A DNA stretch of 64,000 nucleotides from Pedococcus sp. 5OH_020 (GCF_027812955.1 NZ_JAPYZV010000001.1:485769-549768); one strand, 5' to 3'; positions 41,151 to 49,575 are shown, counted from the first letter of the stretch. Program-made: numbers and translations. The notes: generated by a model not told the origin, from the letters alone.

Positions 41151-41600
41151 TCAGTCGGAGTCGTCGCCGTACCGGGGGTCGAGGTCACCGGGCGCCATAC
41201 CGAAGAGGGCTGCGACCTGCTCCACGACGACGTCCTGGACGATGAGGGCGAGCTCGCGCTGGTCCTGGGCGCGGCTCTCGACAGGGCGCCGGTACACCAC
41301 GACGCGAGCGGCCCGGCGGCCCTGAGCGGGGAAGACGCGACCCAGCGGCGCGCCGTCCCGCTCCCACGGTGCCGGGTCGGTCGGAGGGACGTCCTCGACG
41401 GCGAACTGGACGTCCTGGTACCGGGGGCCGAGGCGAGCCTCGAGCCGGCTCGCACTGTCGAGCACCAGCTCGTCGAACTGTTCTCGGCGGGTCGCCATCG
41501 CCGGCACCGCCGGCCACGCCAGCGGACCTCGTACACCGCGGCCGTGCCGGTCCCGACGCGGTCCCGGTCGGCGTGGGCTGCCGGGTGCGGGTGCGCTCAT
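41151..41600 (-). CDS. Metallopeptidase-family (DUF1025/zincin-like) protein with lost HExxH
   Basis: A 149-residue protein of the small zincin-like family next to DUF3499 in actinobacteria. FDELVLDSASRLEARLG, QFAVEDVPP, RVVVYRRPVE and VQDVVVEQVAALFGM are characteristic. The place where active relatives have HExxH reads VVEQV, so no zinc site remains; it is likely a pseudo-enzyme. The N-terminal 34 residues are Pro/Arg/Gly-rich. ATG 41600 lies six nucleotides after a TACGCT -10 on the same strand; an in-frame GTG-type start further upstream would cross the divergent promoter. Confidence 0.85.
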   Translation of the reverse strand: MSAPAPGSPRRPGPRRDRHGRGVRGPLAWPAVPAMATRREQFDELVLDSASRLEARLGPRYQDVQFAVEDVPPTDPAPWERDGAPLGRVFPAQGRRAARVVVYRRPVESRAQDQRELALIVQDVVVEQVAALFGMAPGDLDPRYGDDSD

Positions 41601-41606
41601 GTTCGC

Positions 41607-41612
41607 AGCGTA
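41607..41612 (-). promoter_or_regulatory. -10 box TACGCT of the metallopeptidase-like gene (leaderless)
   Basis: TACGCT ends six nucleotides before ATG 41600 on the minus strand. It is 35 bp from the divergent -10 of the DUF3499 gene. Confidence 0.4.
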
Positions 41613-41647
41613 CGGCGTGCCGACGCACCGCCCTCCGTGCGCTGGCA

Positions 41648-41653
41648 TAGAGT
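41648..41653 (+). promoter_or_regulatory. -10 box TAGAGT of the DUF3499 gene (leaderless)
   Basis: TAGAGT ends six nucleotides before GTG 41660, with CCCCGC between and no ribosome-binding site. Confidence 0.45.
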
Positions 41654-41659
41654 CCCCGC

Positions 41660-42049
41660 GTGAGTCTGTCGAGGAGGTGCTCCCGCACCGCGTGCCCCAA
41701 GGTCGCGATCGCCACGCTCACCTACGTGTACGGCGACCAGACGGCGGTCGTCGGGCCCCTCGCCACGTACGCCGAACCGCACACCTACGACCTCTGTGCC
41801 GACCACGCCGAAGGGCTCACCGTCCCACGCGGGTGGGAGATCGTCCGGCTCTCGGGGGAGTACGTCGAGCCGGAGCCCTCGCACGACGACCTGCTGGCCC
41901 TTGCCAACGCTGTCCGCGAGGCGGGTAGACCCCGGTTGGGCGAGGCGCCTCACGCGGGTCCGGCCCGGGTGCGCGCCGGCGACGAAGATGCCTCGGGTGC
42001 CGTCGAGACGGGCCGTCGTGGTCACCTTCGGGTGCTGCGCGACCTCTGA
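41660..42049 (+). CDS. DUF3499 family protein
   Basis: A small actinobacterial protein, function unknown. The conserved part is the first ~80 residues: RRCSRTACPKVAIATLTYVYGDQTAVVGPL, then YDLCADHAEGLTVPRGWEIVRL. Two N-terminal Cys (CSRTAC) plus CADH form a plausible zinc site. The last ~45 residues are variable. It is placed between the metallopeptidase-like gene and phosphomannomutase as in other actinobacteria (Rv3258c position). GTG 41660 is supported by the -10 spacing. Confidence 0.85.
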   Translation: MSLSRRCSRTACPKVAIATLTYVYGDQTAVVGPLATYAEPHTYDLCADHAEGLTVPRGWEIVRLSGEYVEPEPSHDDLLALANAVREAGRPRLGEAPHAGPARVRAGDEDASGAVETGRRGHLRVLRDL

Positions 42050-42055
42050 CCCCGC

Positions 42056-42061
42056 TAGGGT
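42056..42061 (+). promoter_or_regulatory. -10 box TAGGGT of the phosphomannomutase operon (leaderless)
   Basis: TAGGGT ends seven nucleotides before GTG 42069, just after the DUF3499 stop, giving the mannose genes their own start site. Confidence 0.45.
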
Positions 42062-42068
42062 TTCGGGC

Positions 42069-43511
42069 GTGCCCAGCCCCGTACTCTCCGATTTCGTCAA
42101 GGCCTACGACGTACGCGGTGTCGTGCCCGAACAGCTCAACGTCGACGTGGCGTGGGCCATCGGTGCCGCCTTCGCCCAGACGATCGCGCTGCCCGAGGAC
42201 GCGCCCGGAGTGGTCATCGGCCACGACATGCGGCCCTCTTCGCCGGAGCTGTCGCGCGCCTTCGCGGCCGGGGTCAACGCCTTCGGACTCGACGCCACCC
42301 TGGTCGGGCTGTGCAGCACCGACGGGCTGTACTACGCCAGTGGGGCCCTGGACCTGCCGGGCGCGATGTTCACCGCCTCCCACAACCCGGCGCAGTACAA
42401 CGGCATCAAGCTGTGCCGCGCCGGCGCCCGTCCGGTCGGGCAGGACTCGGGCCTGGGAACTGTGCGCGACCTCGCCCAGAGTCTCCTGGACTCAGGCACG
42501 AGCGCCGGCCCGGAGGCGACTACACCAGGACGGCTGAGCGAACATGACCTCGTCGTCGACTACGCCCGGTTCCTGCGCGGCCTCGTGGACCTCTCCGGGA
42601 TCCGCCCGCTGAAGGTCGTCGTCGACGCAGGCAACGGCATGGGGGGCCATACCGTCCCGGTCGTGCTGGGCACCGAGGGCGGGCTCGACGCCCTGCCGCT
42701 GACGGTCGTGCCGCTCTACTTCGAGCTCGACGGCACGTTTCCCAACCACGAGGCCAACCCGTTGGAGCCGGCGAACCTCCGTGACCTCCAGAGGGCGGTG
42801 GTGGAGCACGGCGCCGACCTCGGCCTGGCCTTCGACGGCGACGCCGACCGCTGCTTCGTCGTCGACGAGACGGGCGCACCTGTCAGCCCCAGTGCGGTGA
42901 CCTCTCTCGTCGCGACGCGGGAGATCGGCCGCGAGGTGGCGTCGGGAACGGCCGCGCGCGACGTCGCCGTCGTCTACAACGTCATCTCCTCGGCCGCCGT
43001 CCCACAGATCATCGAGGAGCACGGGGCTCGGGGGATCCGCAGCCGGGTGGGTCACTCGTTCATCAAGGACCGGATGGCGCGCGAGAACGCCGTGTTCGGG
43101 GGCGAGCACAGCGCCCACTACTACTTCCGTGACTTCTGGTTCGCGGACACCGGCATGCTCGCGGCCATGCACGTGCTGGCGGCGCTGGGGGGACAGGACC
43201 AGTCCCTGAGCGAACTGGCCGCCCAGTACAGCCGGTACGCCGCGTCCGGTGAGATCAACTCCACTGTCGCGGACGTGCAAGCGGCCACGGAGCGGGTTCG
43301 CCGCTGGGCACTGGAGCGGGAGGCCGACCTGGACGAGCTGGACGGGCTGACGGCGACCCATCCGGAACGGTCGAACGACCCCATGTGGTGGCTCAACCTA
43401 CGAGCGTCGAACACCGAACCCCTGCTTCGGCTCAACGTCGAGGCGGCAGATGCAGACACGATGACACAGGTGCGGGACGATGTCCTTGCCCTCGTGAGAG
43501 GAGAAGGCTGA
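42069..43511 (+). CDS. manB: Phosphomannomutase/phosphoglucomutase
   Basis: Interconverts mannose-6-phosphate and mannose-1-phosphate (probably also the glucose forms), the entry to GDP-mannose. The phosphoserine is Ser104 in FTASHNPAQYNG, the magnesium loop is FDGDADR (256-261), and the sugar-binding GGEHSAHYYFRDF and the C-terminal phosphate loop SNTEPLLRLN are present. At 480 residues it is a full-length alpha-D-phosphohexomutase. It starts a run with Trm112 and the SIS isomerase; the stop overlaps the Trm112 ATG. It should supply mannose for the GT-C and PIG-V-like enzymes in the window. Confidence 0.93.
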   Translation: MPSPVLSDFVKAYDVRGVVPEQLNVDVAWAIGAAFAQTIALPEDAPGVVIGHDMRPSSPELSRAFAAGVNAFGLDATLVGLCSTDGLYYASGALDLPGAMFTASHNPAQYNGIKLCRAGARPVGQDSGLGTVRDLAQSLLDSGTSAGPEATTPGRLSEHDLVVDYARFLRGLVDLSGIRPLKVVVDAGNGMGGHTVPVVLGTEGGLDALPLTVVPLYFELDGTFPNHEANPLEPANLRDLQRAVVEHGADLGLAFDGDADRCFVVDETGAPVSPSAVTSLVATREIGREVASGTAARDVAVVYNVISSAAVPQIIEEHGARGIRSRVGHSFIKDRMARENAVFGGEHSAHYYFRDFWFADTGMLAAMHVLAALGGQDQSLSELAAQYSRYAASGEINSTVADVQAATERVRRWALEREADLDELDGLTATHPERSNDPMWWLNLRASNTEPLLRLNVEAADADTMTQVRDDVLALVRGEG

Positions 43512-43708
43512 TGGCGGACAACGGTGCCCGGATCGAACCGTGGCTACGGGACATCCTGCGCTGCCCGGCCTGTCGCTCGGAGCTGGCGGACGCCGAGGTC
43601 GGTGGACGTCCCGAGCTGCACTGCACCAACGGGGGGTGCGGTCTGCAGTACCGCATCGACGACGGCGTACCGGTGCTGCTGGTCGACGAAGCCCGCAAGC
43701 CGGCCTGA
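43511..43708 (+). CDS. Trm112 family zinc-ribbon protein
   Basis: A 65-residue zinc ribbon with Cys18, Cys21, Cys38 and Cys43 (CPAC and CTNGGC) and the family end YRIDDGVPVLLVDEA. Trm112 proteins bind and activate methyltransferases in eukaryotes and some bacteria; the partner here is unknown. The start overlaps the phosphomannomutase stop (TGATG). Confidence 0.9.
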   Translation: MADNGARIEPWLRDILRCPACRSELADAEVGGRPELHCTNGGCGLQYRIDDGVPVLLVDEARKPA

Positions 43709-43719
43709 GCCCGCGCGCC

Positions 43720-44982
43720 ATGAGCCCCTTCCTGGACGAGGCGCGGATCGACAGCGAGGCGGCCCTGGCGGCACTGGACTCCCGGGGCACGCTGCGCAGT
43801 CTCGCCACTGCGGGCGCTCAGGTGCGCGAGGCGGTCGACCTGTCTGCCGAGGGAGGCATCGCCAGGGTGGCCGGCGGGGAGCGGCCGCGGTCCGTCCTGG
43901 TCGCGTCCCTCGGGGGTTCAGCGGTGGTGTCCGACGTCCTGGAGCTGCTCGCGGAGCCGGGGTCGCCGGTGCCGGTGAGCGTGCGGCGCAACGTCCCGCT
44001 TCCGGGGTGGGTGGGGCCGCTCGACCTCGTCATCGCGGTGTCGCTGTCCGGACGGGCCGCAGGCCCCCTGGCACTGGCCGCCGAGGCGGCCCGGCGAGGC
44101 GCTGCCATCCTCACCGTGGGTGCCGCACAGTCACCGTTGGCCGATGTTGCCGCCCAGGCGCGCGGCGTGCACATCGACGTGGGCCGCGGACGCACGACCT
44201 CCAGGACGGCGCTGTGGTCGCTGCTGGCGCCGGTGCTGCTCGGGGCCGGGCGGCTGGGCATCGTCGACGTCGACGAGCGCGTGTTGATGGACACCGCCGA
44301 CCGGCTCGACGAGGTCGCCGAGGGCTGCCGGCCCTCGTCGGAGTCCTTCGTCAACCCGGCGAAGGTTCTCGCATCCGACCTCGCCGAAGGCGTGCCCGTC
44401 GTGCTCGGCGACGGACCGCTCAACGGCGTCGCGGCCGCGCGCGCCGCCTCGATGCTGGCTCGGACCGCGCGCATGCCGGCCACCACCGGGGAGCTCCCCG
44501 ACGACGCGGCCCAGATCGTGGCCTGCTTCGACGGGCCTTTCACCACCGCGTACGCGGCCGCTGTCAGGTCCTGGGACACGGCCCGGTTCTCCGACCGGGG
44601 CGAAGCTCCAGCTGACCCGCCGACGGTCGGGAGCACCTCCTCCGCCAGGTCGAGGGCGGAGGACGACATCTTCGCCGACCCCTACCTCGACGGGCCCGCT
44701 GCGCCGCGGCTCTCGCTGCTCATGCTTCGTGACGCTGCACCTGACCCGATGACTCGGGAGGCCGCCGATGCCCGGGCGCTGGCTGACGCAGTGGCAGACT
44801 CAGCCCGCGAGGTCGGGGTCCGGGTCTGCGAGGTGACCGCGCAGCCTGGGCATCCGCTGACGCGGCTGGCCGGTCAGATCGCCACGACCGACTTCGCGGC
44901 CACGTATCTCGCACTCGGGCTCGGCCTCGACCCCGCGGTCTCCCCACACGTGGCGGACCTTCGGGGACGCAGCGGCCGCTGA
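43720..44982 (+). CDS. SIS-domain sugar isomerase (bifunctional phosphoglucose/phosphomannose isomerase-like)
   Basis: A 420-residue protein of the actinobacterial SIS family. The first SIS domain has VLVASLGGSAVVSDVLELL and DLVIAVSLSGRAAGPLALA (sugar-phosphate-binding Ser/Gly clusters). The C-terminal isomerase lobe ends PGHPLTRLAGQIATTDFAATYLAL, typical of bifunctional PGI/PMI enzymes. A ~50-residue low-complexity insert (DRGEAPADPPTVGSTSSARS) interrupts it. It likely makes mannose-6-phosphate from fructose-6-phosphate for the adjacent phosphomannomutase, and may compensate for the absence of manA in this block (inference). Confidence 0.85.
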   Translation: MSPFLDEARIDSEAALAALDSRGTLRSLATAGAQVREAVDLSAEGGIARVAGGERPRSVLVASLGGSAVVSDVLELLAEPGSPVPVSVRRNVPLPGWVGPLDLVIAVSLSGRAAGPLALAAEAARRGAAILTVGAAQSPLADVAAQARGVHIDVGRGRTTSRTALWSLLAPVLLGAGRLGIVDVDERVLMDTADRLDEVAEGCRPSSESFVNPAKVLASDLAEGVPVVLGDGPLNGVAAARAASMLARTARMPATTGELPDDAAQIVACFDGPFTTAYAAAVRSWDTARFSDRGEAPADPPTVGSTSSARSRAEDDIFADPYLDGPAAPRLSLLMLRDAAPDPMTREAADARALADAVADSAREVGVRVCEVTAQPGHPLTRLAGQIATTDFAATYLALGLGLDPAVSPHVADLRGRSGR

Positions 44983-45239
44983 GTCGCCCACCGTAGGACG
45001 AGCGAGGGGGCGGCAGCCCCAGCCCCATCCAGGCAGCCGGCAGGAGCACCCAGCGGGCCGGTGGTCGGCGACAGCGTCGACGCCCCTCCCGGTAGGCCCC
45101 GCGATGGACGCGCACGGCGTGTTCCTACTGTGCTTCCGGCCGCGAAAGCCAACATGAGCTTGGGCCGCGGGGCTCCCCGGTGGGGTGCGCCTGGGACCAG
45201 GGCTGCCGGCTCGACAGTCGCTTCGTCCTTCGGCCGTGG
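44983..45239. other. 257-bp gap between convergent genes
   Basis: No gene is supported here. Short open frames on both strands lack ribosome sites and codon character. A GGGGCTCCCC self-complementary stretch at 45171-45180 could be part of a terminator. Confidence 0.5.
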
Positions 45240-45767
45240 CTAGAGCGTGAGGTCGAGCACCTCAGCCCGGGCGAGCGCCCCGAGGTCGGCGCCGACCACC
45301 AGCAGCTTGCTCGACCGCAGCCCGCTACCGACCACCACGTCACCGGCGGCGACGACGGCGGTGTCGACCAGCACCGGCCAGTCCGCAGGGAGCCCCACCG
45401 GGGTGATGCCACCGAACTCCATCCCCGTCAGTGCGACCGCCTGCGGCTGCGGCGCGAAGCTGATCTTGCGAACGTCGAGATGGCGACGGACAACCCCGTT
45501 GATGTCGGCGCGCATGGACGCCAACACGAGCACGGCGGCGTACCGCGCCTCTCCCGCGCGCTTGCCGGCCACCACCACGCAGTTGGCCGAGTGCTCCATC
45601 GCCACGTCGTACGCCTCGCAGAAGGCGGCCGTGTCGGCAAGGGTTGGGTCGATCGACGCCACTCGGGCGGTCGGCACCTCGGTGATCGCGTCCGCGACCA
45701 CGGCCGCCAACAGCTGACGCTGCTGATGGGCGGGTCCCCAGACCAAGGTCCCTTCGGCGCTGCTCAC
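45240..45767 (-). CDS. YbaK/EbsC family aminoacyl-tRNA deacylase-like protein
   Basis: A 175-residue protein of the YbaK/prolyl-tRNA editing fold. ANCVVVAGKRAGEARYAAVLVLASMRADINGVVRRHL and GGITPVGLPADWPVLVD match the family, which trans-edits misacylated tRNA. GTG 45767 is chosen because a TACTGT -10 lies seven nucleotides upstream; a start at 45776 overlaps that box. The specific amino acid is not predictable. It lies on the opposite strand from the mannose operon, where other actinobacteria often have manA. Confidence 0.85.
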   Translation of the reverse strand: MSSAEGTLVWGPAHQQRQLLAAVVADAITEVPTARVASIDPTLADTAAFCEAYDVAMEHSANCVVVAGKRAGEARYAAVLVLASMRADINGVVRRHLDVRKISFAPQPQAVALTGMEFGGITPVGLPADWPVLVDTAVVAAGDVVVGSGLRSSKLLVVGADLGALARAEVLDLTL

Positions 45768-45774
45768 AAGGCCC

Positions 45775-45780
45775 ACAGTA
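45775..45780 (-). promoter_or_regulatory. -10 box TACTGT of the ybaK-like gene (leaderless)
   Basis: TACTGT ends seven nucleotides before GTG 45767 on the minus strand. This -10 overlaps the alternative start codon at 45776. Confidence 0.4.
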
Positions 45781-45785
45781 GGCCG

Positions 45786-47249
45786 TCAGGGTGGGCTTAC
45801 AGCCTCGAGAAGGACGAAGCCCCCGTCTCGACCGACCTCGTGCCAGCCACCACGTCGCTCCAAGCCGTCGACGAGCGGCGCTCCCTGTCCCACCAGGACG
45901 GCCTGCGGATGCAGCCGGTCGAACTGGGCTTCCCATCCCGGGCGCGCAGCGATGACCATCAGGTAGCTGCGTGCCGCTGCCACTCCATAGAGCTCGGCTC
46001 TGGTGTCGGCGGTCTGACGCAGTGAGGGATGAGAGTAGATCAGCCATCCCCCGAGGGCGTCGTCGTTCCAGACGACCGACCCGACGGGCAGGGCGTCCAG
46101 TGCGGGGGAGAGGCGTTCAGGGACGCCAACCGGGCCATGAGGGCCTGCTGCCGCCGCGGCGGCGCCGACGGCGAGAGCCAGGGCAGCGCCCAGGCCGACC
46201 ACACGGTTCTGCCACCTCGACGCGCCGGCTGGGCGCCCGAGGACATGGCTCACGGCCTCCGCTGCGAGCGGAGCGAGGATGATGGCTCCCACCGGCACCG
46301 TGCGGGCGTAGAGGGCTGCCCACCCCACGCCCAGGAGCCACAGCGCCAGGCGGGACCAGGAGCGAAGCTCTCGTTGGCGCCACCACAGAAGGAGGGTTGA
46401 TGTCGCGAGGGCCGCCACAGCGAGGGTCGACGGCGACGTCGGGGAGGGGTGCTGCCACTCCTGGATGTAGGGGCTCACCGCGCGGACAGCGGCGAAACCG
46501 GAGAACAGTGCCGGTCCCAGTGGCGTCAGTGTCGCGACCACCACCGACAGCATCGGCAGGAGCGCAAGCTTGACAGCCCCGCGAAGGTCGAGCCGACGCT
46601 CCAGCACGAGACCGCCGACCGTGGCGAGACCGACCATGACCCCGACGACCCACGTCCCGTGGCAGCAGGCCCACAGCCACGCCGTGCCCACGAGCCACCA
46701 GCGGGGCCGCAGGTCCGTCGCGGTTGCCAGCCAACCGCTCACCGTGACGGCGAGCAGGACGAAGGCCACCAGCTGCGGGCGAGGGCTCAAGCCGCCCGCC
46801 ACGCCGACGACGGTCGCCGCCGTGACAACCGCGGCCGGGAGGCTGCCCGCACGGCGGACACATGCGGCGTACACCGCCAGGCACACGCCGATGCGGCCCA
46901 CCGTCGTAAGCCAGGCCACTGCCGGCAGACCGCCCCACGAGTGCGTCACGGACATCAGCAGCTCGCCCAGCCACTGGTTGAGGATCCACCGACCGTGGGT
47001 GAACGTGCCGAGGGGGTCGTCCCCCGCGAACTGCCACCGCTGCCTCAGGACGTCGCCCGCACGGATGTGCCAGAGGGCGTCGGGGTCGCTGATGCCATCG
47101 CCCGCGTAGCGCGACAGGGCAACCATGAGGAGGGCGATGACCACGGGTGGCACGATGGTCAGCACGCGGCTGCGTGGCGCCGGCCGTGCCTCGCCGGTGC
47201 CCGTGGACGCCGCGCGCGTGCGTGCTGATGTCTCGGTCAATGCCACCAC
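45786..47249 (-). CDS. Polytopic membrane protein, GT-C-like (paralogue of the 53.1-kb gene)
   Basis: A 487-residue protein with about 10-12 hydrophobic segments and a soluble C-terminal ~110 residues (LPVGSVVWNDDALGGWLIY). The first outer loop reads ISDPDALWHIRAGDVLRQRW and then DDPLGTFTHGRWILNQWL, giving Asp residues where GT-C enzymes place the catalytic base. The same plan (DAFWVVALGRHILRTG, then HNVPVLAELVF) occurs at 53068-54549. Neither has a known function. The start is GTG 47249 or GTG 47246, next to a GAGGT ribosome site and a TATCCT -10 at 47271-47266. Confidence 0.7.
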   Translation of the reverse strand: MVALTETSARTRAASTGTGEARPAPRSRVLTIVPPVVIALLMVALSRYAGDGISDPDALWHIRAGDVLRQRWQFAGDDPLGTFTHGRWILNQWLGELLMSVTHSWGGLPAVAWLTTVGRIGVCLAVYAACVRRAGSLPAAVVTAATVVGVAGGLSPRPQLVAFVLLAVTVSGWLATATDLRPRWWLVGTAWLWACCHGTWVVGVMVGLATVGGLVLERRLDLRGAVKLALLPMLSVVVATLTPLGPALFSGFAAVRAVSPYIQEWQHPSPTSPSTLAVAALATSTLLLWWRQRELRSWSRLALWLLGVGWAALYARTVPVGAIILAPLAAEAVSHVLGRPAGASRWQNRVVGLGAALALAVGAAAAAAGPHGPVGVPERLSPALDALPVGSVVWNDDALGGWLIYSHPSLRQTADTRAELYGVAAARSYLMVIAARPGWEAQFDRLHPQAVLVGQGAPLVDGLERRGGWHEVGRDGGFVLLEAVSPP

Positions 47250-47352
47250 CTCATGGTGGGCCGAGGATAGCCGCGCCGTCCGGCTCCCAACGGGGCTCCA
47301 CCGATGCCCCTCGTCCGAAGGGACGAGGCGGGCAGGGCCGGGACCCGCGCAC

Positions 47353-47358
47353 TAGGGT
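47353..47358 (+). promoter_or_regulatory. -10 box TAGGGT of the cation efflux gene (leaderless)
   Basis: TAGGGT ends seven nucleotides before ATG 47366 and no ribosome site is present. Confidence 0.45.
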
Positions 47359-47365
47359 ATGGCGC

Positions 47366-48343
47366 ATGTCTGCCGAGGGTGGGACCAAGGCGATCCTGGC
47401 GGCGCTCGCCGCCAATCTGGGGATCGCGGCAACGAAGTTCGTGGCGTTCATCCTGTCCGGCTCCAGCTCCATGCTCGCGGAGTCGGTGCACTCGGTTGCC
47501 GACGCGGGAAACCAGGGCCTGCTGCTCCTCGGTGGGAAGCGGGCGCAGCGGGCGGCGACGCCGGAACATCCTTTCGGCTTCGGACGGGAGCGCTACGTCT
47601 ACGCGTTCATCGTCTCCATCGTGCTGTTCAGCGTCGGTGGGCTCTTCGCGCTGTACGAGGCGTACCACAAGTGGCACGAGGCCCAGGCAGGGCACGGGGC
47701 GATCGAGGGTCGCTGGTGGTGGGTACCCGTAGCGGTCCTCCTGGCTGCGATGGCGATGGAGGGGTTCTCGTTCAGGACCGCCATCAACGAGAGCAACCAC
47801 GTTCGGGGCACACGGTCGTGGAAGGACTTCATCCGGTCGGCCAAGGCTCCCGAGCTGCCGGTCATCCTTCTCGAGGACTTCGCCGCTTTGGTGGGCCTGG
47901 CCTTCGCCCTCATCGGCGTCTCGCTGGCGCTCATGACCGGTAACGGCGTGTGGGACGCGGTGGGAACGGGTGCCATCGGGCTGCTGCTCGTCGGAGTTGC
48001 CGTGGTGCTCGCCATCGAGATGAAGTCACTGCTCATCGGCGAGTCCGCCACGGCCGCGCATCGGCAGCGCATCGAGCGCGCCATCGAGTCGACCGTCGGC
48101 GTGGAGCGGATCATCCACGCCAAGACGATGCACCTGGGCCCGGAGGAGCTGCTCGTCGCCGCAAAGCTGGCGGTGTCCCCAGGGTCGGATGCTCGCGGCA
48201 TCGCCGACGCCATCAACCGCGCCGAGGCCGCGGCGCGAGCCGCGCAGCCGGACATGACCTTGGTGATGTACTTGGAACCCGACATCGACTTTCGGCACGA
48301 GCGCACAACGTCTCACGAAACGGCAAGCACCGGCCGTGAGTAG
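47366..48343 (+). CDS. Cation diffusion facilitator family transporter
   Basis: A 325-residue CDF-type exporter for divalent metals. Helix II carries AESVHSVADAGNQ (the His/Asp site, altered from the usual HxxxD) and helix V LLEDFAALVGLAFALIG. Six hydrophobic segments precede a cytoplasmic C-terminal domain (ERIIHAKTMHLGPEELLVAAKLAVS). The region around residue 80 has a His-containing loop (YHKWHEAQAGHG). The metal is unknown. The gene sits just upstream of the ahcY region as in other actinobacteria. Confidence 0.88.
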   Translation: MSAEGGTKAILAALAANLGIAATKFVAFILSGSSSMLAESVHSVADAGNQGLLLLGGKRAQRAATPEHPFGFGRERYVYAFIVSIVLFSVGGLFALYEAYHKWHEAQAGHGAIEGRWWWVPVAVLLAAMAMEGFSFRTAINESNHVRGTRSWKDFIRSAKAPELPVILLEDFAALVGLAFALIGVSLALMTGNGVWDAVGTGAIGLLLVGVAVVLAIEMKSLLIGESATAAHRQRIERAIESTVGVERIIHAKTMHLGPEELLVAAKLAVSPGSDARGIADAINRAEAAARAAQPDMTLVMYLEPDIDFRHERTTSHETASTGRE

Positions 48344-48415
48344 CTGACGTCATTTCGGCCGCACCACGACCAAGACGCCAAAACCCGAGTCGTCGGGGTG
48401 CGCATGGGTGCCCTT

Positions 48416-48427
48416 GGTGCCGGCACC
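48416..48427. terminator. Palindrome between two convergent genes, possible bidirectional terminator
   Basis: GGTGCCGGCACC is perfectly self-complementary and a second palindrome, CCGGCCGG, follows at once. Both lie between the stop codons of the cation transporter and the acyltransferase. Confidence 0.3.
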
Positions 48428-48468
48428 TTCCGGCCGGTTTGGCGGTGTACGGCCCCGACGGTGCCATC

Positions 48469-49563
48469 TCACACGGAGCGTTGGCAGGCCCGGGCCTCCG
48501 AGGTGTCGGAACGGCTGAGGTGGGGGACGTCGGGATGGCCCAGAGAACGGCTGGGTGCCGATCGTCGCAGCCGCAGCGCGCGGCTTTCCACGATGGCCCA
48601 CGAGGCCCAGGCGCACGGAAGGGTGGCGGCCAGACTGAGCAGGAGGAAGGCATGGCTTCCCAACGCCGATGCGCCGAGGAGGTAGAGCGTGGTCTGCACT
48701 GGCCACCCGAAGATGTATAGACCGTAGGAAAGGTCGCGCACCGCTCCGATCCGTATCGGAAGGGCTGCGCCCAGCGCGAGGACCAGATAAGCCAGCGGGA
48801 GCGCCGCGAGCTGGTTCGCTGCCCCGGCTGCCCCTACGACGACGAGGGCGCAGAACGACAGGGCTCCGAGGGACCACCTAGCGTGCACGTGCTCTCGCAA
48901 CGCCCAGAGCAAGGCACCCGCCAGGAAGAACCCGAGCAGATGCAGCAGGTCTATGGCGCGTCGCCCGGTGCCCACGCCCAGCTCGTCCAGGATGAGGGAG
49001 GCGGCCGTCACCGCGGTCAGGGCACCGGCCGCGCACACGCCGGGGCGACTCCGGACGAGACGCCATGTAAGGGCAACGCCAGCCACGACATAGCAGAGCA
49101 TCTCGTGGGTCAGGGTCCACAAGGGGCCGTCCCAAGCCTCGGGGCGGGCCGCTTGACCGATGGCATCTCCGAACGCCCATTGCACGGGCACGAGCACGTT
49201 GACGGCCACGAACCGAAGGCCCCCGCCCAGGTCAACCGGTGAGCCCGTCGCGACGGCACCGATCGGAGCGAAGCCGAGCGCCACCGCGCACAAGGCGCCC
49301 CAGTAACCGGGATAGATGCGAAGCATGCGCGCAAGCGCGAAGTCCTGCCAGCTGAGGCGCTCGCGTGACCCAGAGACCAGGTAACCCGAGATGGCGAAGA
49401 ATCCGGCCACGGCCCACGCCCCAAGCGTTCCGCCGCCCACCCGCGGCTCAGGTCCGAAGCCTCCGATGGAGGGGGCATGAGAGGCGATGACGATCCCGGC
49501 CAGGAGCAGCCGCAAGGAGCTCAGCGCGTTGTCTCTCGAGCCGAGGTGATCGCCCAGAGTCAT
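48469..49563 (-). CDS. Acyltransferase family 3 membrane protein (OafA/YrhL-like)
   Basis: A 364-residue integral membrane O-acyltransferase, about ten hydrophobic segments. The N-terminus shows RDNALSSLRLLLAGIVIASHAPSIGG, the His of the family's RxxAxxxVVxxH-type motif, and a WTLTHEMLCYVVAG loop carrying the HE pair near residue 140. Such enzymes acetylate surface glycans or lipids. ATG 49563 is chosen because TACGTT lies six nucleotides upstream; a TTG start at 49638 would add 25 residues. It is probably an insertion in the otherwise conserved region, as it does not occur in the usual order. Confidence 0.85.
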   Translation of the reverse strand: MTLGDHLGSRDNALSSLRLLLAGIVIASHAPSIGGFGPEPRVGGGTLGAWAVAGFFAISGYLVSGSRERLSWQDFALARMLRIYPGYWGALCAVALGFAPIGAVATGSPVDLGGGLRFVAVNVLVPVQWAFGDAIGQAARPEAWDGPLWTLTHEMLCYVVAGVALTWRLVRSRPGVCAAGALTAVTAASLILDELGVGTGRRAIDLLHLLGFFLAGALLWALREHVHARWSLGALSFCALVVVGAAGAANQLAALPLAYLVLALGAALPIRIGAVRDLSYGLYIFGWPVQTTLYLLGASALGSHAFLLLSLAATLPCAWASWAIVESRALRLRRSAPSRSLGHPDVPHLSRSDTSEARACQRSV

Positions 49564-49569
49564 CTGTGC

Positions 49570-49575
49570 AACGTA
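49570..49575 (-). promoter_or_regulatory. -10 box TACGTT of the acyltransferase gene (leaderless)
   Basis: TACGTT ends six nucleotides before ATG 49563 on the minus strand, with no ribosome-binding site. Confidence 0.4.

Noticed and set aside
45061-45243. 60-residue plus-strand frame in the gap after the SIS isomerase
   Set aside because: No ribosome site, no recognisable similarity, and composition like the opposite-strand frames in the same gap.
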